Part shown: in pieces, positions 26,214-36,290 of the stretch
How positions within the stretch are numbered: the first letter of the stretch is position 1
Layout: every line of letters begins with the position of its first letter
From: Moorena producens 3L
GTDB taxonomy: Bacteria > Cyanobacteriota > Cyanobacteriia > Cyanobacteriales > Coleofasciculaceae
DNA length: 64,000 nucleotides
Assembly: GCF_000211815.1 (NCBI RefSeq)
Contig: NZ_GL890948.1
Span: 35,727 to 99,726, forward strand
Direction of reading: 5' to 3'
Program-made: the position numbers and the translations under genes
Notes under the pieces: model-generated
Database searches by the model: none
What the model was told of the DNA's origin: nothing
The model's input: the letters and a program-made list of their open reading frames with translations, nothing else

Positions 26214-27517
26214 ATTCTTCGCTCAACGACCCGACTTGCTGAACCTGGCCGGGACCAAGGACAGTAGAGGTCAGATCTCCCGAAGCGTTGGGATCTAGGA
26301 TCCAGGTTCCGGTGTGCCCCACCGTACCCAAGGCTCGTTTTAAAATGTTCAGCGCAGCATTGTGGTCTCTATCTAACTTGCATCCACACTTACAGACGTG
26401 GGTTCTAGTTGATAGTGATTTTTTGACTGTTTCACCGCACTTAGAGCAGTTTTGACTTGTATAAGCAGGGTTTACTGCTACAGTTACTCTGCCAAATTTA
26501 GTCCCAAAATGCTCTAACCATTTTCTGAACTGATACCAGCCAGCATCATTAATAGACTTAGCCAGGCAATGATTCTTTACTAGATTCTTAACCCTTAAAT
26601 CTTCGTAGGCTACCAGGTCGTTAGACCGGATTACGCAACGTGCCGGAGACGAAACCTTAGAAGAGTGCAGCCTTACAACAAAACCTGCCACCTTTGATGC
26701 ATAGCCTATCAACTATAAAGGCTGCACTCTTCTTGCGGTAACTTCTAACCAGTCTCTTGGCATGTTCTTCACGTTGTCTACTTATTTTAAGGTGTGTCCT
26801 GCCTAGCCTATTAACTGCTTTCCTACGGTTGGCTGAGCCTTTCTTTTTGCGAGATACTCGACGTTGGTAAAATTTTAAACGCTTTTCTCCCTTCCTGTAG
26901 AAATGAGGATTAGGTTCAGTATTTCCATCAGAGTCAGTATAAAACTCCTTTAGTCCTACATCCAATCCGACGTTTCTACAGGAAGGTTTTAGGTCTTCTT
27001 TTATGTCAACTGCTATGCAAAATTGCACATAGTACCCATCAGCTCGTTTCACAATTCGGACTCGCTTAATTTGATTTTTGTCAAATTGCCACAAGTCCCA
27101 TTTCCCTTTGAGTTTAAGTTTCCCTATTCCTTTCTTGTCGCTAAAGGTTATAGCCTTTTTATCAGGAGACAGTTTCCACCCAGACTGCTTGTACTCTACC
27201 GACCTACATTGCTTCTGAAATCTAGGAAAACCCTTTTTGCCGGGTTTTTTCTTTTTGCAGTTGTCATAAAACCGGACTATAGATGACCATGCACGCTCAG
27301 AAGCTGCTTGTCGTGCCGTTGAGTTTAGTTCATTAGCAAAAGGAAACTGTTTAGCTAGTATCTTGCAGTATTTACTAAGATCATATTTTCCAGTCCCTTT
27401 ATTGTCCATCCACAATCTAATGCAAGAATTACGAATAAACTTGACCGTCCGAATAGCCTCGTCTATTGCAGTGTACTGACTATCTTTACCGTACGCTTTG
27501 AATTCAAGTATGATCAC
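26200..27517 (-). pseudogene. tnpB: TnpB gene split by a hairpin element
   Basis: The 5' part (27517 down to 26746) encodes the N-terminus and RuvC-I (VGLDVGLKEFYTDSDGN) and ends at EEHAKRLVRS. The 3' part (26642 down to 26200) resumes with CVIRSNDLVAYEDLRVKNL (RuvC-II), CSKCGETVKK...CKCGC (zinc ribbon) and LDRDHNAALNIL (RuvC-III). Between them is 103 bases of the tnpB-associated hairpin element, which shifts the frame and adds a stop. Removing it would rejoin the two parts. Another copy of the same element lies upstream at 27621-27728. The C-terminus GTVGHTGTWILDPNASGDLT is typical of the family. Confidence 0.85.
26643..26745 (-). repeat. tnpB-associated hairpin element, copy B (inside tnpB)
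   Basis: Read on the minus strand it starts GAAGTTACCGCAAG and ends GGTTTCGTCTCCGG. The stem is AAGAGTGCAGCC with GGCTGCACTCTT, carrying two paired base changes relative to copy A. Its position inside a coding sequence shows the extent of the mobile unit. Confidence 0.8.
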
Positions 27518-27620
27518 CGGATATCGACCTCCTCCGTTACTATTTTATTCTACACTATCTGGCGACAAATACCCGGACAGATTCAAATATTTACGGCGAC
27601 TAAAGTCGCTACTAGCTTTC

Positions 27621-27728
27621 ATCCCGGAGACGAAACCTGATTAATAGTGCAGCCTTACAACAAAACCTGTCACCTTTAATGCATAGCCTACCAACTTGCT
27701 TTGGCTGCACTATTCTTGCGGTAACTTC
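27621..27728 (-). repeat. tnpB-associated hairpin element, copy C (upstream of tnpB)
   Basis: Same layout on the minus strand: GAAGTTACCGCAAG, stem AATAGTGCAGCC with GGCTGCACTATT, end GGTTTCGTCTCCGGGATGA. It lies about 105 bases before the tnpB start and is followed by a GCCCCGTG...ACCGGG hairpin at 27737-27756. Confidence 0.8.
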
Positions 27729-27888
27729 TGACCCGGTTTAAAAACACGGGGCTTTCAGCTTTGGGTGTTCCGTAATACTTGGCTTGTGCAACAGCCTTTG
27801 TGACACTTTCACTACAAAATGCTGAAATCGCCTGTACCCCATCCATTGGGCACAGGCGACAGGGGTCAGAAAAAAATCCTAAGAGCGA

Positions 27889-28263
27889 TTAGAAACCGAC
27901 AGCCATCCAACCTATGGTTTCTTTTGTATGTCCTCCATCTGACAGAGCCTGCCTTGGACCACCCCGAACTAATTCGTTCATTTTGAACTTAAAGCCCTTC
28001 GTGGTTACATCTGCGATCCTGACACCAGGGGTATCTGCTCCATTAAAGGTTTGAACCATTGGAATCACGATCACATCTGAGCCTTCCCGAAATGGCTCTG
28101 CGAAGAACACTTCTTTAAATGTGCTTGTGTCATTATTTGTTGTTTCCACTGGGCCTGGTGAACACAGCTCAATAATGCCTGCTTGAATCGACGCATGAGC
28201 TGGGGTAGCAATGAGTACCAGTGCAGCCATCAAAGACATCAAAAAAATCGCAACTCGCTTCAT
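27889..28263 (-). CDS. Secreted H-type-lectin-like small protein
   Basis: The 124-residue product has a clear signal peptide (MKRVAIFLMSLMAALVLIAT, cleavage after AHA). The mature part contains FFAEPFREGSDVIVIPMVQT, then IADVTTKGFKFKM and TIGWMAVGF. The pattern of a PF motif, a VTTxGF strand and a final WxAVG strand resembles H-type lectin domains. AAGGAGG stands seven bases before the ATG at 28261-28263, which fixes the start. The protein is probably exported; sugar binding is inferred from the fold and is not certain. Confidence 0.6.
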   Translation of the reverse strand: MKRVAIFLMSLMAALVLIATPAHASIQAGIIELCSPGPVETTNNDTSTFKEVFFAEPFREGSDVIVIPMVQTFNGADTPGVRIADVTTKGFKFKMNELVRGGPRQALSDGGHTKETIGWMAVGF

Positions 28264-28620
28264 AATTTCCTCCTTAAAATGTGAAATGAGAAAAGCGAAA
28301 GAAGTCTTTTAGAGTTAACCTTGCTAAGAGTATCGTGAGCAGAACTGACACTGCCCATGTAATTTTGGCATGTTTTATTAAAAAAAAAACGCAGAAATTG
28401 TTAAGTTATTGTTGCGTAATTACTAATCACTCTAACAATAAATGAATAATCATTAAGCTACTCTAAGATCTCAGTGCCCTGTGAAAATCTGTCCCTACTC
28501 CCGAGGTCTAATGGTTGAATGAGCAACCAGGGTAAACCTTAAGGGATAGCGGTTTGCAACCTGGGCTAATTACAATACCAAAAAATAACCAAAAAATAGT
28601 CAGTTGCAGCAAATCTCAAC
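28264..28620. other. Intergenic region between divergent genes
   Basis: AT-rich sequence without a gene or strong repeat. It should contain the promoters of the lectin-like gene (leftwards) and of the helicase gene (rightwards). Confidence 0.4.
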
Positions 28621-31128
28621 ATGTCAGAGGATACAGATACCAAGTCAGACTCAGGGCAAACCCCGCTCTCCGCTTGGCGTGCCCAAGAACTACAACGACT
28701 CCGCAATAGTTTAAGAAGGGGACAACAACCGATGGCCGACTGGCAAGGGGGAACCTTAGCGGTTTCTGCTGTCCCTGGTGCTGGTAAATCTACTGGCATG
28801 GCAAAAGCTGCAGCAATTGCGATCGCAAATTACCAACTCCATAGCAGATATCAATTGCTGGTAGTCACCTTCACTCGCTCTGCCGCTGCCAGTATAAGAG
28901 CTAAAATCCGCGATGACCTAAAAACCCTTAAGGTCCCACAAAATAGTTTTGTAGTCTATACCTTACATGGTTTAGCCCTCTACATTGCTAACCGTCATCC
29001 AGAATTATCGGGACTTAATCTAGACAGTAGTACTCTAGTAACTCCAAATCAAAGTCATCGCTTAATCCGTGCTTGTGTGGAACAGTGGATTGCTAATTAT
29101 CCACGCCGGTATCTGACCTTGCTCGAAGGTCGAAGCTTTGATGGAGAAGAAACAGAACGGTTGCGCCGACAATCCGTATTGCGAACGGAAGTTTTACCTA
29201 ACCTGGCCTACACCGTTATCCATGAAGCCAAAAGTTCTGGGTTATTACCAGCAGATTTGTGGCACCTCAGTGAACAGACAACGGATGAATATGGAATATT
29301 AGCGATCGCAGCAGGACTGTATCAACAGTATCAAACCATAGTGCGATCGCGTGAATTCATCGACTACGACGACATGATTCTAGCTGCGCTGAGAGTGCTA
29401 GAAAACGATGCCATCCGTCAGCTCTGGCAAAATCAATTTTTTGCCGTCTTTGAAGACGAAGCCCAAGATTCCACACCATTACAATACCAACTCTTGCAAA
29501 CCCTGGCCACATTACCAGCTAGTGCCGAACCAAACCTTGGCCTATTGGCCACGCTACCGGAACAACCTTTAACTTTCCAACCTTCAACCTTCCAACCTTC
29601 AACCTCTCAACCTTCAACCTTCCAACCTTCAACCTCCCAACCTTCAACCTCCCAACCTTCAACCTCCCAACACCATACCCTAAATCTGATCCGAGTTGGA
29701 GACCCCAATCAAGCCATTAACTCTACCTTTACCCCAGCTGACCCAATTTATTTCAATTGGTTTTGCCAAGACTGTCAGGGAATAGGACGTTTAGCCACAA
29801 TGGATCAAGCGGGTCGCAGTAGCCAGGTTATCATCAATGCTGCCAACTTTATCGTGAATTGGGTCAATAGCACCTATGGCAGCAAAAACTCTACCGAAAC
29901 AGTACCACAGCCAGACTCTATCCCCCAAACCCAACCGTCTCCCGAGCTACCCTTTCGTCCTCAAACCATTCGTCGAGTAGATGCCAATGACCCTCAACCG
30001 GATGCCAACCCAAATCCAGAAGGGAGAGGTTTAGAACTCTACACTCCTAAGGACATTTACCACACAGTCGAGCTGATTGGAAAGCGAGTAGTGGAGCTAT
30101 TTGCCAAAAACCAAAACCATAACGCTGCTGTGTTAGTGCGGGAGAATCGACAAGGGAGCTTTGTGGTGGAACAACTGGAGTATCTTAAACGCCAGCATGA
30201 GATTGAGGTGTATGATGTCCAAAAACGCGATCGCGAATCCCACGTTCCCAGTCAAATCCTAACACTGCTGCAATTTCTCGACCGTCCCCATTCTCCGGAT
30301 TACCTAAAAGCTGCCCTAGATGTCTTGGTAAAACGTCAGTTAATTCCCACCCAAGACCTCAATGCTCTATCCACCTATCCCGAACAATTCCTCTATCCTG
30401 GTCCATTGGACCCACCCCAGACAAAAGCAGTTATCAAAGCTCGCCGCTACTGCTGTGATTTACTGCGTGCTCGTTTAGAACTCCCCAATTATCACCTAAT
30501 TTCCTTCCTGGCTCAGACCTTAAACTATGACCAATCCGAGCTAGCCACAGCAGATAAATTAGCCGAACGGATAGCAAAACAGACCTTTGGCAACAGTTCT
30601 ATCAGTGAAACTCTAGCAGTACTTCAGGAAATCGTTAGCTCAGAACGTTTTGAACCTGTAGACCCAGACAATACAGACTCCCCTTATCTGCGTTCCCATC
30701 AACTGACTGTAATCACCATGCACAAAGCCAAAGGATTAGACTGGGACTATGTTTTCTTGCCCTTTCTCCATGAAGACACCCTTCCAGGTAATCCGTGGGT
30801 ACCTACTGCCGCTCAGTTTTTGGGAGAATTTACCCTAGCAGAAGTAGCCAGAGCTCAAATTCGTGCCTATCTTCACGGTAAACCCTTACCCATGGCACCC
30901 GAGGCTTGGGAACAAGCCGCACAGCTTAAGACTGCTGAAGAATTCCGCTTGCTCTATGTAGCCATGACCCGAGCTAAACGGTTGCTGTGGATGGCCGCCG
31001 CCGATTTGGGACCATTTCGGTGGAATACCTTTAGTGGTAAAGGAGATAACTTGCAGCAGAAGAAACCCTGTCCAGTATTGCCAGCATTGAATGCTCAGTT
31101 TCCAAATTCTTTAATGGTTAATGATTAA
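28621..31128 (+). CDS. UvrD/Rep-like superfamily 1 DNA helicase with in-frame repeat insert
   Basis: The 835-residue protein has the SF1A helicase motifs: Walker A VPGAGKSTGMAK near residue 50, VVTFTRSAAASIRAKI (Ia), FAVFEDEAQDSTPLQYQLLQ (II, near residue 280), LIRVGDPNQAIN (III), VITMHKAKGLDWDYVFLP (V) and LLYVAMTRAKRLLWM (VI). It unwinds DNA in repair or replication restart. Between motif II and motif III, at residues about 317-350, seven copies of a five-residue unit (TFQPS/TSQPS) interrupt the family sequence. They come from the same 15-bp repeat as the one in mutS. The insert is in a surface position between motifs and the frame is intact. Confidence 0.88.
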   Translation: MSEDTDTKSDSGQTPLSAWRAQELQRLRNSLRRGQQPMADWQGGTLAVSAVPGAGKSTGMAKAAAIAIANYQLHSRYQLLVVTFTRSAAASIRAKIRDDLKTLKVPQNSFVVYTLHGLALYIANRHPELSGLNLDSSTLVTPNQSHRLIRACVEQWIANYPRRYLTLLEGRSFDGEETERLRRQSVLRTEVLPNLAYTVIHEAKSSGLLPADLWHLSEQTTDEYGILAIAAGLYQQYQTIVRSREFIDYDDMILAALRVLENDAIRQLWQNQFFAVFEDEAQDSTPLQYQLLQTLATLPASAEPNLGLLATLPEQPLTFQPSTFQPSTSQPSTFQPSTSQPSTSQPSTSQHHTLNLIRVGDPNQAINSTFTPADPIYFNWFCQDCQGIGRLATMDQAGRSSQVIINAANFIVNWVNSTYGSKNSTETVPQPDSIPQTQPSPELPFRPQTIRRVDANDPQPDANPNPEGRGLELYTPKDIYHTVELIGKRVVELFAKNQNHNAAVLVRENRQGSFVVEQLEYLKRQHEIEVYDVQKRDRESHVPSQILTLLQFLDRPHSPDYLKAALDVLVKRQLIPTQDLNALSTYPEQFLYPGPLDPPQTKAVIKARRYCCDLLRARLELPNYHLISFLAQTLNYDQSELATADKLAERIAKQTFGNSSISETLAVLQEIVSSERFEPVDPDNTDSPYLRSHQLTVITMHKAKGLDWDYVFLPFLHEDTLPGNPWVPTAAQFLGEFTLAEVARAQIRAYLHGKPLPMAPEAWEQAAQLKTAEEFRLLYVAMTRAKRLLWMAAADLGPFRWNTFSGKGDNLQQKKPCPVLPALNAQFPNSLMVND
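29569..29670 (+). repeat. 15-bp tandem repeats in the helicase gene
   Basis: Units of the form CAACCTTCAACCTYC, seven copies, translated as QPSTF/QPSTS. The same 15-mer family occurs in mutS and as non-coding arrays at 54181-54320 and, reversed, at 58925-59010. Confidence 0.85.
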
Positions 31129-31537
31129 TGGTTAATGGTTAATGGTTAATGGTTAATGATTAATGGTTAATGATTAATTTAACACTGACAATTTTTAAGT
31201 TTAAATTTACCGATTAACAAAAATACAGGGACTATTTTGTAAGTGATTAATGGGACTTTATCTATAGCAATGGCTGCTCAATTATTGACAAATTAAAGGG
31301 ACTAATAATTGCTCAAAGATTTATGTGACAAGCTAAATTATTACCTGTTCCCTGTTCCCTGTTCCCTGTTCCCTGTTCCCTTTTCCCTGAGCACAGCGCT
31401 ATAACACAAATAATAAAAAAATAAATCAGAAAATATTCGGATAAAAAATATTTGACAAGGCCATAAATACCAAAAAATAAAATTGCCATTCACCAAAAAA
31501 ATAATTAATTTGTAAATGAAGATTGAATTTCATATCA
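31129..31537. other. Intergenic region with two simple tandem arrays
   Basis: GGTTAAT heptamers run from about 31118 to 31177, and TTCCCTG heptamers from about 31345 to 31390. The remainder is AT-rich and holds no gene. The promoter of the PEP-CTERM gene should be near its end. Confidence 0.6.
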
Positions 31538-32242
31538 ATGAAAACCAAATATCTGATTTGCTTAGCTACTGTTTCTGTCTTAACCAGTATTGTGGCAACT
31601 ACTACTGCAGCTAGGAGTGCCACGATCGTTCAATCCGCTTCAGTGCCACTGATCCCAACAAATATCAATGACGAGCCTCTCACACCTGTTATCAACCCCT
31701 TCGACACCAGTCTCGGTACCCTTGATGCCGTAACCATAGAATTTAACGGGCTAATGTCAGGAGACGCACGGAGCGAAAGCCTAGACGCAAAGCCAGCAAC
31801 TCTGACTTGGAATCTGGAAGGCTTATTCACATTGGTCGGAGCAAATAATACAACCCTGTTCACACAGACAGCAACAGTAAGAGATTCAGCCGTTGTCGCT
31901 GCCTATGATGGCACATTAGATTTCCAGGGCGAGTCTGCAGTTTCATTCATCGGACTAACAGCTAATGTATCTGGTGAGAAGACATTCACAAATGGTTCCG
32001 TATTTAATGCATTCCTGGGCACTCAACCCGTAGACTTTTTCTTCTCTGCGGAAACCATATCGATTGTTAACGGAACCGCTAATATACTCAATGCGATCGC
32101 AACAAAAGCCCAAGGGGATGTTCAGGTTACTTACGACTACACACCATCAGAGCCAGAGTCAGTACCAGAACCCACGACTCCCCTTGGCTTAGGTTTAGTC
32201 GCAGGACTAAAACTGTTGTGGCAACGAAAGGAATATCGTTAA
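31538..32242 (+). CDS. PEP-CTERM protein of the choice-of-anchor E kind
   Basis: The 234-residue product has a signal peptide (YLICLATVSVLTSIVATTTA, cleavage near ARSA), a beta-rich body starting FDTSLGTLDAVTIEFNG, and a C-terminal SVPEPTTPLGLGLVAGL followed by WQRKEYR. The last part is the PEP motif, a hydrophobic stretch and a basic tail. Such proteins are sorted by exosortase in other bacteria; in cyanobacteria the sorting partner is often unclear. I use the ATG at 31538 rather than an upstream TTG (31523). A mobile element is inserted three bases after the stop, and its duplicated target overlaps the stop codon. Confidence 0.75.
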   Translation: MKTKYLICLATVSVLTSIVATTTAARSATIVQSASVPLIPTNINDEPLTPVINPFDTSLGTLDAVTIEFNGLMSGDARSESLDAKPATLTWNLEGLFTLVGANNTTLFTQTATVRDSAVVAAYDGTLDFQGESAVSFIGLTANVSGEKTFTNGSVFNAFLGTQPVDFFFSAETISIVNGTANILNAIATKAQGDVQVTYDYTPSEPESVPEPTTPLGLGLVAGLKLLWQRKEYR

Positions 32243-32245
32243 TTG

Positions 32246-32504
32246 GTAAGCATTCAGCGGTCAGCGGTCAGCGGTCAGCTTATTTCATTCAAAAGCACCG
32301 ATTGCGCTACTTGAGGTGCTGCACGAACAGTAGCGTGCCCATAGCCGATAAGCACCTCAAGTAACGTGGCCACAAGTCAATGGCTGATATAGCAGAAGTC
32401 AGAAGTCAGAAAAACTCTTGCGCTTACTTAGGTTTGAGACTAATGTCGATGTCCTAACTGCCCTGGCGACTGCTATAGCTGATAGCTGATAGCTGAATGC
32501 TTAC
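32246..32504. mobile_element. Non-autonomous element with perfect 8-bp duplication, carrying other repeats
   Basis: Starts GTAAGCATTCAGC, ends GCTGAATGCTTAC and is flanked by GTTAATTG at 32238-32245 and 32505-32512. The inside includes a degenerate TATAGC...GCTATA unit (32388-32476), so repeat families nest in one another. Confidence 0.85.
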
Positions 32505-32850
32505 GTTAATTGTTGATTGTTGATTGTTGATTGTTGATTCTTAAGAGCAAATTTTCAATTGCTTTAAGTGATATCTTTGAAAGCCACTTATTCTAAGGCT
32601 GTTTCGGTATCCTTAGGGGTGACCAAAAATACATCGATATAACTTTTCTACCCGGTATCATTCTTGAATACTTGATGATTTTGGATTTCAAATCTTTTCC
32701 TGAGCTCATTCTGTAATTGCTCAGCGCTATCTGGATTTATGTTATTATTATGTACCAGCAACAGCCGGGAAAATAAATGGTGACAAACTGCCCATTATTG
32801 ATTATATAAAACATCAATAGGTGCTGAACTTTGATAGTAAGAACTTGTCG
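32505..32850. other. Gene-free region downstream of the glycosyltransferase
   Basis: Begins with TTGATTG heptamers (about 32511-32540), then unremarkable sequence. No gene or clear terminator is recognised. Confidence 0.4.
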
Positions 32851-34314
32851 CTAAATCCAGGAACGGAACCACATCCGCAGGTGATACCCTGACCCAGACA
32901 AGGGTAGACCTAAGTAAATTGGTAACCAGAATATAAAAGCTAGTACAACTACCAAGATTACGGTGACACCAGCACTACGATACTGGTTTTGCTCACTGTG
33001 TAGCCAGCGGTCAACTAGCCAAGCTAGTGCTAATCCTGAAAACACTGAAGCTCCCATATAATGATAAAGAAACGTGCAGCGAGTCACTTTCGTCCAGGGC
33101 AATAGGTTAGCGGCGTAGTTTACGATCAAATAGAGGGTAATCCAGGTATAGGAGGTTGGTATGGATTTCCAGCCCACCCCTTCGATGATGCGTTGGGTTA
33201 ACAGCAGCAACAGCAACAAAATTGCTGTAGTCGAGAGCCACCATAGGAAAGGATTGCCCATGGCATGGACATCATAGATTAAATTGCTCCCACCAGCCGA
33301 TAAGGGGGAGTCAGTGGAAACAGCCTCAGGGGTGTGACTAGCAGTCTGATAAAAGTAAGCAACCGGACGCCACATTAACAGCCAACTATACCACCGGGAA
33401 CAGTAAGGATGGACGTCAGTGCCACTGCCGACATTTTGATGGAAGGTTAAAATTTTGACTTGAGACTCCCAGAATCCAGGGGTAGGATTCATCAGTAAGT
33501 GAGGAATCCACAGGAGGCTGTAGGTGAGAGCTGGTAAAATTACCAAGTTCAGCACCATGTGCCCGACATTGAGTTCTGTCAGGTGTTGTAATGGATGGCT
33601 TAAGGATGGTATGGGACGAGTACGGGTTGTCTCCCCAAAATAGGTTCTAAATAATTGCCATACCCAAGCGACAGCCCATACTATATAAATGCCTAACAAA
33701 AACCACAAGCCATTCCACTTAATCGCTGCGGAAGCACCAAAAAACACACCAGATAGGATTAGCATCAGCCAGGGTTTGGCACCATGACGATTCAGAGCCA
33801 GGAGGAAAAACAACTGACCCAGTAATCCCAAGATCACTAAATATATATTGTTGAGGGCATAGCGGGATTCTACCAGGAATAAACCATCAGTAGCTGCGAA
33901 CAGAGCAGCAATCAAAGCATAGCTGCGACGTCGATTGAGTTGATAAGCCAAAGCCGCCACTACCATCGGAATCAAAGAACCCGTCAGGGCATTCAGCCAT
34001 CGGTAACTCCAGGTAGACCGTAACGAACCAGTCAGCTCGTTAACCGTATCCTGTCCAAAGGGGAGGTGAGAGCCAATCCAGATGCCAATGGCAATGATGT
34101 ACTGACTTAGGGGAGGATGGGGATTGAAAAAGGAAGTACCGGTTAAGTAGTTATTGGCAAATATAGCGTAGTAAACTTCATCGAATACCAGGCGATTAAA
34201 TCGACCCAGTCCCCAAAATCGCAGGGCGAGTGACAGTAAAACAATGGCAGTTATGCCAATGCTAAACCAGGGGATAGACGAATCAGACGGCTTTTTTGGC
34301 AAAATCATCACCAT
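32851..34314 (-). CDS. Phospholipid carrier-dependent glycosyltransferase (PMT/GT39 family)
   Basis: The 487-residue multispanning protein has RLVFDEVYYAIFANNYLTG with the DE pair typical of the first periplasmic loop of protein O-mannosyltransferases. NPHPPLSQYIIAIG follows, as do later loops with PWTKVTRCTFLYHYMGASVF. About ten or more hydrophobic segments are visible. The family moves a sugar from a polyprenyl phosphate carrier to protein or glycan on the outer face of the membrane. The acceptor is unknown. The likely start is the second or third methionine (MVMILPKKPS). It stands alone, with a repeat-rich region upstream. Confidence 0.85.
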   Translation of the reverse strand: MVMILPKKPSDSSIPWFSIGITAIVLLSLALRFWGLGRFNRLVFDEVYYAIFANNYLTGTSFFNPHPPLSQYIIAIGIWIGSHLPFGQDTVNELTGSLRSTWSYRWLNALTGSLIPMVVAALAYQLNRRRSYALIAALFAATDGLFLVESRYALNNIYLVILGLLGQLFFLLALNRHGAKPWLMLILSGVFFGASAAIKWNGLWFLLGIYIVWAVAWVWQLFRTYFGETTRTRPIPSLSHPLQHLTELNVGHMVLNLVILPALTYSLLWIPHLLMNPTPGFWESQVKILTFHQNVGSGTDVHPYCSRWYSWLLMWRPVAYFYQTASHTPEAVSTDSPLSAGGSNLIYDVHAMGNPFLWWLSTTAILLLLLLLTQRIIEGVGWKSIPTSYTWITLYLIVNYAANLLPWTKVTRCTFLYHYMGASVFSGLALAWLVDRWLHSEQNQYRSAGVTVILVVVLAFIFWLPIYLGLPLSGSGYHLRMWFRSWI

Positions 34315-34742
34315 CGAGGCTTGGGTTATCGGTCAATGGCACACTAGACTTCGCGGCAGTTGTCGGGAACAGGGAACAGCGGATCTGGGAACAGTGGACA
34401 AGAATTGACGCAAACACTAATTAGAAAAATACTTTTGCAAGAGGTCTACTCAATCTGGAGTAGAGGAGACCTTGATCAGAAATTCTTTTCTGGGGGAAGA
34501 GCGGGAAGAGAGATAAGAGTGGAAAGACAACACTGCCCTTTTATCCCCCTTGTCTGCCTTCCCTAATTCCGAAAGTATAACAGGACTTACGCACAGACTC
34601 CATGGGTATGGTGGTCAAGGTTTTGCAAACCCTACAGGTAGCGTTAAATTGAGGTATTTGCGTAAGTCCTATATAAAATATGCCAATTAAATGCACACTA
34701 GCTTAATAACCTGTAAGCTGATCACCTACAACCTGTAACTTA
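34315..34742. repeat. Upstream region with a 12-bp terminal inverted repeat unit
   Basis: AGGACTTACGCA (34582-34593) and TGCGTAAGTCCT (34659-34670) bound an 89-bp unit, a form of repeat common in cyanobacterial intergenic DNA. GGGAACAG short repeats lie near 34365-34395. No gene is supported. Confidence 0.65.
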
Positions 34743-34992
34743 TATAGCACTACCCATTAAGATGTTTGACATTGTCTTGATGCAAAGCGCGAGTGGGGGA
34801 AACCACGGCAGTCGCTCATGGGGGGGACCCCCAAGACCGCGCTGCCTCCCCAAGACCGTAATGGTGCGCTTGACCTTGGCGAATTAAATTCGCCACGGGT
34901 CGCACCTCTGCATCGCTTCTAAACTCCGAAACCTAGTCAATGCTTACTTTTGACTTCTGACTTCTCACTTGAGACTTGCACGTAGCGCTATA
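34743..34992. repeat. Left arm of a 250-bp near-perfect inverted repeat
   Basis: The 250 bases from TATAGCACTACCCATTAAG to CACGTAGCGCTATA are the reverse complement of 37858-38107 with one mismatch seen. The arm is itself a TATAGC...GCTATA element (compare 37596-37702 and 48854-48961) enlarged by an internal block with a GGTGCG/CGCACC palindrome. Confidence 0.92.
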
Positions 34993-35559
34993 CCTCCTCA
35001 GCATGTGTAGCTCGGATAAATGAAATTGGTACACCTTATCCCTCTTATACCTTTTGTAGTTTTTAGGATTTTAAACCCTTTAAAGGTTTTGCACGCTTAT
35101 CCTCCCTTCGTTTCTCCCTCGTGCCTATACAATTGTGATATAACCAAAAAAATTATCAGACAAGTATTCCGGATTTTCCTCTAACTGGATTGAAAAATTA
35201 ATAATAGGCATCACCACTTGACCTTTCATTATTATTATCAAATTGCTTCACAATTTTCACACAAAGTCTCACTAAACTTAAACTATTGATAAAGATTATG
35301 AATGAAAAATATTTTTAGTATTAAACCAGAGTTAACATTCCAAAAAAATCGTTATAATTTAGCAGGTTTTTATGGACAAATAGAAAAATATATTTTTCTC
35401 CTTTAGGAGAGTAATTCCTGGGTGTGCTGCCACTCTAAACCCTCAGTAGCAGTAAAGATATTTTTATCGTTAATAGAGAAAAATATGCCTCTGCTAATGA
35501 CTTAAAATTCAAGGATTCAAACAATCAAAACCCACAGAGTTAGCACATACTAAACACTT
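34993..35559. other. Gene-free region upstream of the RTX-like gene
   Basis: AT-rich sequence with a short TCTCC TTTA GGAGA hairpin at 35398-35411 and no supportable gene. It should contain the promoter of the RTX-like gene. Confidence 0.4.
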
Positions 35560-36099
35560 ATGAGTACCAGAGATACTAATCAAATAAATGGCAGAAACAG
35601 TAATCAAATAAATGACACAGAGATTAATCAAATAAATGGCACAGAGCACGATGACGACCTCCGAGGTAGCGATGAACAAGTTGTACGAGATGAGATCTAC
35701 GGCCAAGGGGGTGCTGACAGTCTATTCGGAGGTCCCGGAGGTGACTATATCAACCCTGGTATTGATAATTCTGCTGATGTGATCTGGTATAAGACGTTTT
35801 CCGAGAGGACGGACCTGATCGAAAACTTCGATCCCAACGATGAAGATATTGTGGTTCTAACCTCTGGTTTCTTTTGGGATCTTGTTGAAGAATACGGTTT
35901 GAATTCAGATGCCAATGTTGACGATTGGTTGAAAATTGAGTTGGAAATTGATCAGTTTGGTTCACATGCTCTTATTAAAGTAGATCGAGATGGTCTTCAA
36001 GGCAACACCCCCTTCAGAACATTAGCTACCCTGAAAAATGTTGATCCAAACGATCTAACTATAGATATTCAAGAAGATGGCGATTTTATCATCGGATGA
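35560..36099 (+). CDS. Small RTX-like calcium-binding protein, candidate type I secretion substrate
   Basis: The 179-residue product has no signal peptide. The N-terminus repeats NQING-like units three times (TNQINGRNS, NQINDTEI, NQINGTEH). A short RTX-like stretch follows (DDDLRGSDEQ, then DEIYGQGGADSLFGGPGGDYI), with the GGxGxD-like calcium-binding pattern, and then a beta-rich acidic C-terminus ending DFIIG. Such proteins leave the cell through type I secretion with an uncleaved C-terminal signal. A matching export operon (isomerase, ABC exporter, HlyD-type adaptor) begins 2.1 kb downstream. The substrate link is inferred from proximity. Confidence 0.7.
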   Translation: MSTRDTNQINGRNSNQINDTEINQINGTEHDDDLRGSDEQVVRDEIYGQGGADSLFGGPGGDYINPGIDNSADVIWYKTFSERTDLIENFDPNDEDIVVLTSGFFWDLVEEYGLNSDANVDDWLKIELEIDQFGSHALIKVDRDGLQGNTPFRTLATLKNVDPNDLTIDIQEDGDFIIG

Positions 36100-36290
36100 T
36101 TAACCACAGGTGATTTAGGATTGTCAAGATCAGCTTCGAGGTTACGTGTGGAACCAATCAGCAATCCGGTCAGTCTTCAACCCAAGACTGTCAGATGGGT
36201 TTCCAGCGTCTACTCGGACAAAATATCCACTTTGGAACTGGGAAGCATCTACCCATGACTAATCTCTAGTTCTCAACAAAGATAATAAAT

